Source: Bradysia coprophila
Taxonomy: Eukaryota > Arthropoda > Insecta > Diptera > Sciaridae
DNA: 64,000 bases
Direction of reading: 5' to 3'
Assembly (NCBI RefSeq): GCF_014529535.1
Contig: NW_023503608.1
Span: 9,660,501 to 9,724,500, forward strand
Below the pieces are notes generated by a model. That model did no database searches and was not told the DNA's origin. It saw only the letters and a list, made by a program, of their open reading frames with translations. This document shows, in pieces, positions 12,001-24,000 of this stretch. The number at the start of each line of letters is the position of its first letter. Position 1 is the stretch's first letter. A program made the position numbers and the translations under genes.

Positions 12001-15000
12001 TACCGACACCGTTCCGGCGCCCGGCTCGCATTGCGGCCCTCCGCTTCGCTCCGGGGCAATGGGCCGGATCGCTCGGCGTGTTAAAACGCTTTTTAACTGC
12101 AATGAAAATTGGTATCCATTTCGTAAAAAGAAATGAATTGTCCGTGTAGTGTCAATAACTATTTACGTTGACGTAAGACGTGAAATAGTAATTTCTGCAG
12201 CTAGTTGCGAAAAGTGGTAGTTTGTGTCACTAGATGTAATGTTATCAAACGTGCGAAGCGAGCGAAGCATGTGACAAAAACTACCACTTTCACAACGTGT
12301 TGCATACAACGTTTTCTGCAACCAGCTGCGAAAAATGAACTTTTGAAAATTGTTACACTGCGATTATATATCTCAATAGCCGAATGGTTAGAGGTGTTGC
12401 TCGATAAGCATTGGGTTTTGGTGTCCATTTCACCACTAGTGACGAAAAGAATATATGAAAATCCATTTCACCAAAAATAGATAAAAAATAGCTAAAATAA
12501 ACAATTAATTTTGCTTATGACAAGAAATAAATCTGCTGACAAAAGTAGAATAAATTTGCTGTTGCAAATCAATAGAATTGCTGTCAAAAAATAGCTAAAA
12601 TAAACAATTAATTTTGCTGATGACGAATAAATAAATTTGTTGACAAAAGTATTAACTTTGCTGATAGAAATAAATAAATTTGCTGCTAAAAAATAGCTAA
12701 AAAAATATTTAATTTTGCAGATTGCAAAAAAATAAATGTGCTGACAAAATAAGATTAAATTTGCTGCTTCAAAAAAATAAATTTGCAGACGAAGAATTAA
12801 ATTTGGTCACAATAGCAATAAATTTGCTGAACTAAAAGAATAAATTTGCTGATAAAAAAAATAATTTTGCTGCGAAAAAAGAATAATTTTGCTGACAAAA
12901 AAAGATTTCCCTAAATCATAACTTATCTTCTTCTGTTAGTGCTAAGTTCTACGTTCTCCAATTTGAAACAAAATCAAACATTTGCAGGTATCCAACGAGA
13001 AAAACTTCTCGCATCCCATGAACCAATTTTGCCACAAAATCGATAAACCAGTCGTAGTGACGTCGCACGGTAATGAATTATTTGTGAGATTCACAACCGA
13101 TTTTTCGGACACTGGAAAGGGATTTAGCGCATTCTTTACAACCAAGACAATACGTAAGTGTGAAACTCGAAAGAGATTTTTTTTTTAATTTTCTGACATG
13201 CTGTCGTTAACAGAATGTGGTGGTGTGTTCAAAACCCGATCGTCATCGTTTACTTCGCCAAAGTATCCTAACAATTACGATTCAAATATCTATTGTGAAT
13301 GGTTCCTCGAAGTTGAGGACAATCATCGGTTGGCTTTGAGTTTCATAGACTTTAGCACAGAAGACAGCTGCAAACACGATTCGGTTAAGGTATAACGATT
13401 GATGACCTGTACTAAAATACACACGACTTTGTCGATAATGTTCTGTACAATAGGTTTACAACGGATACGAGAAGACTGATGACAAACTAATGGCCACTCT
13501 TTGCGGCAATGAAATTCCAAAGACAATTTACAATTCTACAGACAATAAAATGTTGGTTGTGATGCAAACCGACGCTTCCGTAGAATATAAGGGTTTTAGG
13601 GCTAACTTTAGGACGGTAATGGCTTTGAAAAATCTTTAGTTTCTCTTTGCGATTTATTGGAACTGTCTGCTCTGCATTGTGTAGGCATGTGGTGGTAATA
13701 TTATGGTTAACGAAAGTGGTACAATCGAATTGGATTCATTTCATGGAATGGAAGAGAAAAATTGTAACTGGACATTAATAGCACCGAAACGAGGTAAAAT
13801 GTTACCCATTATTCGCTTGGTTTGAAAAAGCCTTTTTATACTCTTTTTAGAGCAACATGTTACTGTGACAATTGCAAGTCTTGTTACCTTGAAGTTTCCT
13901 GATGGATGCTTCCTGAAGGTCCTGGTAAGTGGAATTGATTGGTCACATGTTTGTACAATAAACATTAATTCTTAGGGGAACTATTCCAAGCCAGCAATTT
14001 TGTCACAAATATTTTCAGAATTTTTTAAGTTTCAGTAGCAGGCTAATCAAATAATTTCTATTTACCGAAAGGTTTACGATGGACCAAGCACTACAGCTCC
14101 TCTGATCACAGAAGTTTGTGAGCAAGGTCATCCTCCACCAATTGTGAGCACTGGAAACTCACTTACACTGTCGCTCTCAGATGATCAATTGTTGAGTTTC
14201 AGATTTATTGCATTTTATTCTACAATGGAAAATAGTAAGTTCAACTGACTATTTTCGGTGCTCCCACACTTCCTAAAATCTACTAAAATTAAAACTAGAA
14301 TTTCAAGGTGATCATTTCGTAGAAGAAGTTTTTTTTTGTTTTAAATGACCCCTCCGGCTCGGGGTGACTCTAAGAAAGTTTGAAAATTTTAAAATCATGA
14401 CTTTTTCAGAAAATTTTATCCCGGAAGCGGAAGCGATCCGATCGGTTTTGATCTAATGGTAGTTTGTAGAGAACTGACAGACGATTCTAATAAAATTATC
14501 GTCGGGTCGAAAGGTTGTAGCTGTGACTCAGGGTGAGGCATCAAAGTCCAATTTAATGGTTTTGTCAATGAGCACCCCAACCGACTTTTCATTTTATTGG
14601 CTTAAAATAAAGGCTAGCACATCCCATCCAACATATGAAAAAATTGGGAGGGGGTTCTTCAATTTTATCAAAAAGTGTTAAAAAACTTTCTTATTGGTAC
14701 CAACATTCCTGAGAAGTTGTAATGGAAATGTATGGAAAGTTGGACTAAAAATGGAATTAATTGATATGTACTGGTTGACTCTGGTCTACCGAACAATTTT
14801 TTGCACTAACAAGAAATCTTACATTTTTGCTTTGAGAATGTGAACAACTTTCACTATCAGGAAGCTTGCTGGTCATGTCTAGCTCATCCACTGCTGGGTA
14901 TATCTTCAGTTGCTACTATATCTCATAGCCTGAGACCGCACCTTTCCAACAATACCAAACTTTCCCTATTCGCTATCTGGCTTTTATTCTTTACTCGAAA

Positions 15001-18000
15001 CATTTTTGAGGCAAGTTCTTATTTCCAATTTTAACCGAAATAATGTTACAAATTATGTCTTCTAAGATGTTTATGGACTCATTTAATGAAGGTCATATGC
15101 AAGGTGATACATTCTGATGTTTCTTAACACTTTCAGTAGTCATTCGGTGACCAGAAGTACTACGGACCTGTATTATCAAGAAATGTTAAAATAAATCACC
15201 TTGCATGTGAACTTCATTAGATGAGTCCATAAACATCTTATAAGGCATAATTTGTAACTTTAATTCGAATAAAATTGGAAATAAAAAAATTGTCTCAAAA
15301 ATCTTTCGAGTAGTTCTACTTTGTATTGGTATTATGAGAATGACGCACTCTCTTTCTTCTAGGCTTAATGGTTGGTATTTAGATGACGGAACGATTGCTG
15401 ATAAATTATCAGTGATACTTGCCGATATTAGGAGAGTTTTAGATTTTTGTGTTTTGTCTGGTTTACCGCTGAATACAAAGAAATGTGAGGTTTTTTTTGT
15501 TAATGCTTCGAGTGAAGACGAAGCTAGGATGTATGCTGATATATCAGCATTGTTGCCAGGTATCAGGAGAGTTGATGAGTCTTTTCTTGAGATATTAGGG
15601 TCTCCGATTTTTGAGTCAGGTTTAGAGAGGGTTTTTTCTTCCAAGGTTGAATCGTTGAGAATAATGTGCGACCGTTTGAAATTAATGGATGTTCATCCGG
15701 CTTTGTGCATTTTTAGGAAGTCTTTAGGGAGCTGTAGGTTTAGTTATTTGTTGCGTACTTGCAGGACTTTTTCGCTGCGCGATCGTTTGAAAAGTGTTGA
15801 CGAGATTTTCCGTTCTACGCTTGAGGCGATTACGAATGTTAGGTTGTCAGATTTTGCTTGGGATCAAGCTTCTCTTCCTTTAGTTTTTGGTGGATTGGGG
15901 ATTCGGAAAGTTGAAGACTTGGCAATGCCTGCCTATCTGTCATCTGTGTATTCATCATCTGATTTGTCGAATGAAATTTTGAGTAAATTTAATTTGCGAA
16001 TAATTGATGATGACATTTCAAGCATAGTAGATACCATTCCTAACGATTTTATTCCAGATAATGATGAAATGAGAAAGGTGCAACGAAACTGGGACCTACC
16101 GGTGATTAGGAGCAGTTTTAGCGAGATGTTAGATTCTAGTGAACCTGTTACTCGTGCTAGACTACTTGCGTCATCTACAAAAGAATCTTCAAAGTGGCTG
16201 CAGGTTGTCCCATCGAGTCAACTAGGTTTACTATTAGATAACAATGCAGCGAGAATTGCTGTTGGTCTTCGTTTAGGATCCCAGTTGTGTGAAGAGTACA
16301 AGTGTAATTGTGGTGCTGTGGTTAAGAAGGACGGTTTGCATGGTTTATCGTGCAAATTAAAGATAGGGATTATTGCTAAACACGATTCTGTCAATAATGT
16401 TTTTGGTCATGCATTTTCCTCTGCAGGATTTCCCAATATTTTGCAACCACCTGGTATTTCTAGAGACGACGCTAAAAGACCTGATGGTATGACAGTAGTT
16501 CCGTGGAGTCATGGAAAATCACTTTTATGGGATGTAACAATACGTGATACTTTGGCTCCTTCATACATCAGTGAATCCTCTAAGAAAGCAGGGTCTATTG
16601 CAGATAAAGCGGAGAGATTTAAGCATAATCAATATATACGTCTTAAAGAAAACTATTTATTTACCCCCCTTGCCTTTGAATCATTAGGTTGCATGGGTCC
16701 AGAAACAAAGAAATTTATTGACAAGTTGGGATCGTTGATGAAGAGAGCATCAGGGGAGCCACGTTCCAAAGATTATCTGTTGCAGAAAATTTCTATTGCT
16801 ATACAAAGAGGCAATGCGGCATGTATTCTTGGAACTTTAGGAAGTAATAGAGCGGATGATTTTTATTTATTGTAATATTTGTTGATTGAAAAAATCGTTT
16901 TTTTATTGACTGCGCCGTATGCGAGCAGTCTTTTTTTTCGCTTTGAATAAATAAATAGATATCTTACCCATATATTTGGCATCGTAATGAATACAAGCCA
17001 TATAGCGAATCGGGCAAGATGGGTATTTTTGGAAAGGTGCGGTCTCAGGCTATGATTGAAATTCCCTATCGATAGCACCAGAAACAAAAATGGTGTGTCT
17101 GATTCAAAAACATTTTTCACCAACTAGTGTTTCACTCTCATCTTTAAACTAAAAATGCATTTTATTTAGTTTTAAACATTTTCGGTCAGTAATAGCTCGG
17201 AAAACTTTCCTGTACTCAATTCCATGAAATTGCCTTTTAAATACGCTATCGGAATCACATATCGACATACTTTTAGTCACATTTTATCAAAATTTTAATT
17301 TTTGTATGACAAGGCAAACATTATTAACATCTCAAAACCGGACAAGCCAACTTTTTCGACTTTTTAAATGCTGTAGACCCTCAAAAATAGAACTTTAAAG
17401 CAAATGACCAAAACTCAACTTCTCTGGATAGATCCATTTCCGATCCCGTAAAATCGACCACCCCTAAGTACATACCTAATCTAAGAATGTGCTACAACGA
17501 ACAAGCTAATACTAAGAAGAATACTTTGCACGTAGGAAATCGAAGGATGTTTCAACGTTTCAAGAAATAGATGATCATAAAGGATAAATAAATCTTGTTA
17601 AAAAATGTATTCTTCCCAGCGAGCGAAAGCTCCCAAAACTCCAAAAACATCGAGGACTTTTAAAATATTTAAAATTTTGAACAAAAGTGCGAAAACGTTT
17701 TCCCAAAAATAATCCCTGTGTCCTAAGGACACTGTCCTTGCATTTTACATTATATACAAAGAATCAAAATGCTCAACATTTCTTTACAGCATGCGGTGGT
17801 AAATTCTCAGACCTGACTGGTCAGATAGCGCCACCATCATACCCCAGAAGCTACCCGACTGACGTGGAATGCGTCTGGGAATTGAGCGCGTCGCCGGGAA
17901 ATCGTTTGATTCTTACCATTGAAAAAATGGACATTGAGCTATCCGATAAATGTAACGAAGATTATCTGGAAATTCGTGAGAATAGCATTTCAGGCAACCT

Positions 18001-21000
18001 TGTTGGTTAGATTCGTTGCTTTTAATCGCATTGGGCACGCATTGTTTTCATTACTTCCTTCCAGGTGTATATTGCGGAAACGATGTACCATCTGATTTAC
18101 CGCAAGCGGAGCGCTTTTGGCTGAAATTTAAAAGCAATTCCGATGAAGTGGGTACTGGATTTTTGGCGCAATACACTTATGGTATACGATCACCTTTCAC
18201 GTTTTCCTTTTCCCATTAAGTAAAATTAAAATTTCATATAGCCACCTCCGTTGAAATCACTGGTTCTAGTGGTGTCATCACCTCGCCATTGTATCCGATT
18301 GCTTTTCAACGTGTATCACAAGTGTACACGCACCGCATCACGGTCAGATTTGGATATTACATTTCGATTGTCGTTAAGGAGTTTTTGTTGAAGAGCGGCA
18401 GTGGGGTTTCTGTAAGATTTTCTAATTCCCCCTTTTCGTGGTAACTTTCAGTAACTTCCTTGTTTACCTCTTATTTTACCAGATTCACGATGGCTATGAT
18501 TATTCAGCACCAGCTGAGGAAATTGATGCAACGACTACAAATCCTATTGTGTCATCGTCTAACATTGTGTTTGTCACAAGTTCAACTGATTTCTTCAGCG
18601 AGTTTTCGTTTAAATTGGAATGGAATGAGGTCAGCGAGAAACGGGTAGAAGTCAAGAACGAGACCCAAACAACTAACTGCACCGAAAATTCCATAATCTA
18701 TCTGAATAATGTAACTGCCGTGAATATCAGCTCACCGGGATATCCGTACGGCTACGATGCCAATCGTAATTGCACGTGGACCCTGAAACCGGAACAGGCC
18801 GGCTACCATGCAACGTTCCAGTTTCTCGAAATTGATTTGGAAGATTCGTTTAACTGCCTTAGTGACTATGTGAAAGTATCGTCCAGTAGTGATTTATCGA
18901 ACTATAAGTTGCTGAATAGGACATGCCAAGAGACTCCAAATGTAGTACTACAATTGCACGGGAATCCGTATTTGCAACTTAATTTCATTTCGGACTATTA
19001 TGCCAATCGCACAGGATTTCTTGGCATGGCAAAAGCCCAATGTGGTGCTCCCATGACTGGTCCTAGTGGTGTAATTACAGTTTACAGAAAATTACAGAAT
19101 TACATAGAATTTGACTGTGAATGGTTGGTAACCCGAACTGATTTGACTGATATAGAAAGAGATTTTCATTATTGCTTTCATCATTAGGAGCATAACTGTT
19201 CGCCGCGGACGAACGATTAAATTTGAATTTCTCAATTTCGATGTTCCAACTAATGACAATTCGAAGTGTCGCAGCTATGTGATACTGAAGAATGGAGCAA
19301 GTATGGAATCGCCATTCCTGGGCCAAGGTAAATTCTGCGGAACGTCAATACCAACAGTGGACAAGACATCGAGTAATCGGGCCCTTGTAGGTGAGGAAAT
19401 TATTTAACGTTTATAGCCCTCAGCAGGAAATTATCTAATGTTTTTTGTAGTGTTCAAGGAAGACGCTAGTCTGGCTAGAGTCTCCTCGTTCGCACTTCGC
19501 TACGAAGAGGTTACATTCGATTGCGGTGGTACGATAATTTTCAACGGTGAAAATTCCAGCATTATCCATTCGCCCAATTTTCCCAACATACCTCATCCTC
19601 ACATTGAATGCGTGTGGACTGTCATCGTGCCAAGTGGAGAACTGATTCAAGTCGATTTTATCGAACGATTCGATGTGACCAATGCCAAAGACTGTGATCA
19701 AGAGTACGTTGAGATTCGAAACGGCGGAACTACGAGCGGAAATGTAATCGGCAAATTCTGTGGTAAAATGCCACCGAGTCAGTATTCTACGTCCAATATG
19801 GTTAGGATCAAATACTACACGGATATTCCTGTGCCAATGAATGGTTTCAAGGCTAATATAACGTTAGCCAAGTGTGGTGGATTCTATCGCAGCTCGAGGG
19901 GAACGATTCAGTCCAGCAACTATCCCGGTCTCGGTGGCTATGAAAAAAATTCAGTTTGCGAATATCACATCAGTGGGCCTACTGGATCTGCCTTGAATTT
20001 GACTTTCGTTGACTTGAATCTACCCAGCGCTTACAATTGTAGCACAACCGATCACATAGAAATTTACAGCATCGTTCAAGGACCAAGGAATACGAATGAT
20101 TCAACGACCGACCAAATTGGCACATATTGTGGAAATGATGACCTTCCCGAGTCAATTCTAACCAGCTCGGAGGTTCTGGTACGATTTGTTACGATGAATG
20201 GCAACAACATGTATCGAGGTTTTCGCATATCATTCACAGATTCGGTGGAAAACTGTGGTAATGAAGTTTCAGCCGAGAGTGGTTATATTACGAGTCCAGG
20301 TTATCCCAACGGTCGTCCATTCCGACAATACTGTGAGTGGAGAATTACCGTCCCGAAAGGCCGGCGAGTGAAAGCCGAAATCTTGGATTTTGATTTTTTC
20401 GGTCCACCAACTCTGATATTTTACAATGATTTCACGTATACCATTGGAATAGAACGACTGTGGCAAAACGAAACCAGTGAAGCGGTCTATTCATCCGACA
20501 ATCGAATGCTGATTAGTTTATGGCTGAAGAACAATGCTGGCCATCGTGGATTCAGGCTTAAGTATAGTTCAGAAGAGCCAACCATTTGCAGTGGTAATTT
20601 GAATTCAGACGAGGGAACCATTGAATCACCGAAAAATGTCTCTTCCTACTATTGCGAATATCAACGTGACCAGAACGTACCGTTCATTAGAGGTGAAAGT
20701 AATGCTGGTACGATGGGCATATATATAACGGAATCAGAGACACAATCTTCTCGTTGCCCTATGATGTCACCGATAGTCGTACAATTTCAACCATTTACAC
20801 GCAATACAAAGTTCACGAAGAAATGCAACGGCACGAACGACTTTCCGCCAATCGCTTCTCCTTTTGCTGAAGTCAAAATTATCGCCAAGAAAGATGAAGA
20901 CGATGCAGATGTTTCTCCGTACACAATTAATTACAAAGTTCATAATTGCGGAAAGCTGATAAAGAATACGCAGGATGTCACCGTTCGACAACCCACATTT

Positions 21001-24000
21001 CCGCAGAATTATGGCCGTGTAGCGTGTGCATGGCATTACACTAAGGTTGAAAGTGCACCCATTGCGGTAGGGTTAGATTTTACTATTCAAATTTGTTTCT
21101 CTTCAACGTTTTATTATTCCAGGTATTTGGAAGCTATGCAAACATCGACTGTACGACCGAGTACATTATCATTAATTCGTCGCCTCTCATGCCGAGAATT
21201 CAACAAAAGTACTGCGGCGCATCAGCAAAGAACTTCAATTTCACATTACCTCTATCAGCTTCTGCCGTGTTCATCGAATATCATTCAACAAACTACCATC
21301 CGAATACCACATTTGAGCTGCACATCAAAGCCAACTACAGCGTATGCGGCGGAACGATTGAACATCCGCTATTCGAATTCTCTAGCCCATTGAATGGCTC
21401 CCAATATCCCAACAATATTGAATGCATCTGGGACATAACGAGCAGCATCGGTACATCCACTACCATTCCGAATTCCAATGCAAATGTTACAAATTCTTTT
21501 TGTTTCAGGCTACCACATTGGATTATCGTTTATAAATAGATTCTTCTTGGAAGACAGCACTGATTGTACAAAAGATTACATCGAAATCCAGGACTATGTG
21601 GACGATAATTGGCAAAGAATGGCTCGCGTTTGTGGACGGTCCACTCCGAAGCCGTTGAATTCAACGGGTAATAAAATGAGAGTAATTTTCCGCACCAACG
21701 AGAATACAGTTGGTGAAGGATTTACGATCAAGTGGGAAGAGAACTGTGGCGGCGTATTCGCGGTAACCAAAGCTACGAAGTTTTTGACGAGTCCGAATTT
21801 CCCGAACCGCTATCCAAGAGATTTTAGGTGTAACTACACGTTGTTGGCTGGTAAAAACGATTACATCAATGTGGATTTCGATGAATTTGAGCTGGAAGAT
21901 ACGTACCGATCTTGTGCCTACGACAATTTAACCATTTACAAGTATGAAGAGTGGGCCTTCCCACCTAATTCACCAATGCTAGTCGGCGTTTATTGTTGGA
22001 AACAGTCGTTGACTCACATCCGCCACAAACACAAACTGAATTTGATATTTTCCAGCGATGATATGATTGAGAAAAAAGGCTTCTCGTCCAAGTATTATCT
22101 GGACAATTGTGGAGGCAACGTCACCGACAGTTCAATGATTGAAGTGCCCCGAAAAGAATCGGGCAAGTACGCCGCATTCTTAAATTGTGTCTGGCTTATC
22201 ACAGCACCGCCAGAGAAGAAAATCACAATTCGTTTCGAATATTTCGACATTGAGCACAATGATCAGTGCTATCTGGATGCGGTGGAGGTTTACCAAGGTC
22301 TAAAAACTGACGATACGCATCGTAAAGCTCTGCTATGTGGCAATTTAACGCAACATGCCCCAATTATCAACATTGCATCGAACAAAGCCGTGGTCAAATT
22401 CCGCTCGGACGGAAATATTAACGATGGCGGTTTTAGTGCGCTGATATTGTTCGGTGAAAATTGCGACAAAACCATTGAACTGAATGACAGATCTCCCAGC
22501 TATAATCTCGATAAAACCGGCGCGGCCTATCCACCACTTTTGGATTGTCAATACGTGGTTACAGTGCCGGAGGGATTCGTCGTAAAAGTCGAATTCGAAC
22601 AATTCCATCTCGCTCCTTGTCATAGGGATAACTCTTCGTGCACTTGTGATTTTGTGGCTGTTTTGGACGGATCAGATGCTTTTGCAGAACCAATTCAAAA
22701 GAATTTGTGCGGACACAGCTTGCCGCAAAATATTATATCCAGTGGACGATCATTGTTCATTCGATATGTAACTGGTAAGTATGCCGTCGTTTATATGTTC
22801 CATACTGTCTACTGCTAAGATTTCGTGTTTTTCCTTTTAAACTTCAGACTCCATCGTAAGTAGTTCAGGATTTTCGGCTAACATAAAAATGGAAGCAGCT
22901 GAATGTGGAAAGACTCTAATTCATCTGAATTCAACAACACCTGAACACACCCTTACCTGGCCGATTGGCTCGTCCAATTATAGGCCAAATTCACAATGTG
23001 ATTGGGTAATTGAAGCTCCTGACACGGAACAGATCGATATTCATTTCGAGAAATTCGACTTGGAGGACGCTGATTCAGGTGGCCAATGCAGTCTTGACTA
23101 CCTAAGATTGACTGACGACGATGTAGGTCATTCGATTCAAGTTATTTAATTCAAGTTTTTACCATCTACGATTTTCAGGCAAATCTTTTCAACTCCGAAG
23201 GACTGGGTTCTCAATTCATTTTTTCTGGAGGCAAGTCAAGAGTTTTGAAACCATACTTCTATTGGGTAGGTTGTTGCAATAATCCGTTGGAACTGTGAAG
23301 GTTAAGTAGTATGTTGATATTGTAGGGACGAAGTTTCCCTACAGCACCCCATGATTACTGTGGTGCTGGCATTCCAAACGATTTCGTATCAAGTTCGAAA
23401 AGAGTGAAAGTTCGATTCCGTAGTAACGAATCTAATCAGAAATCCGGATTCCAGTTTATTGCCAGAATGACGCCAGGTAATGGAAGTTAGAAAACGTTTT
23501 TCTTCTAATTTGAATATTAAAGACTGATACGATTGCAGCGTGCCACCGAAATTACACGAGCCTTCAAGGACGACTATATACGAAACAATTAGGCGATTGC
23601 GAGACATACATAACGGTACCGGAAAACTATACAATTTCCCTATACTTTGGAGTGTTTATACCTGTCGGATTTCACCTTCCAATGCACCGATGAAACCGCC
23701 CCGATTAAAGTACGGTTCGTCGACGTCGTTTCTCAGCCTCAATTTTATTTCGGTTCTTCCATCATCAGGTCTTCGATAATCGTCGTAACCAATTGCTTCA
23801 ACACGTCTGCCCGGGCTCAGTCCCAAATCCAATATTCGCTAATTCCAGTAGTCTTAAGATCAAAACCAAGAAAATGGATGTGTCATGGGTAGACACGAAT
23901 GGAGCTTATGACATAACTTACTTGGCAACGAACACCGGATTGGGTTGCGGTGGCCAGATATTCAATTATGCGGGACAATTTTCCAGTCCTATGTATCCAG

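Larger units (their letters stand above)
8400..12911. mobile_element. 4.5-kb foldback (FB-like) transposon in cubilin intron 21
   Basis: TAAATCATAA occurs on both sides (8390-8399 and 12912-12921), a 10-bp target duplication. The ends are inverted matches (TTTTTTTGTCAGCAAA on the left; the reverse complement on the right). The terminal parts are arrays of degenerate short units with core CAGCAAATTTATT (about 8415-8850) and its complement AATAAATTTGCTG (about 12475-12905). Inner arms pair over about 800 bp (9110-9900 with 11085-11893). The middle (10480-11040) holds further palindromic units (TTTCTTCACACTTTGGCGAT). No transposase ORF was found; the ORFs in the two arms mirror each other. Drosophila FB elements have the same design (inverted arms of tandem short repeats, 9-bp duplications). 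I infer a non-autonomous FB-like element, possibly in the MuDR superfamily. Confidence 0.85.
3091..14234 (+). other. Cubilin CUB domains 1-11 (exons 8-27)
   Basis: CUB domains begin at SECGG (exon 8), PICGG (10), PGCGG (13), VCGG and IKCGG (15), VCGG (16), SGCGG (18), VCTHE (19), GCGNMF (21), QCGG (23) and ACGG (24/25). Most show the family pattern: SPxYPxxY, then CxWxI, then a hydrophobic-Phe strand with acidic residues, then CxxDYxxI and YCG. Domains 1-7 mostly keep the Glu and Asp residues expected for calcium-dependent ligand binding. Domain 8 has lost the CGG start (CTHE). The CUB 9 coding sequence is interrupted by intron 8301-12987, which holds the foldback transposon. Confidence 0.85.

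Noticed and set aside
15186..15644. Minus-strand 152-codon ORF over the RT frame
   Set aside because: Shadow of the plus-strand RT coding sequence, without any motif.
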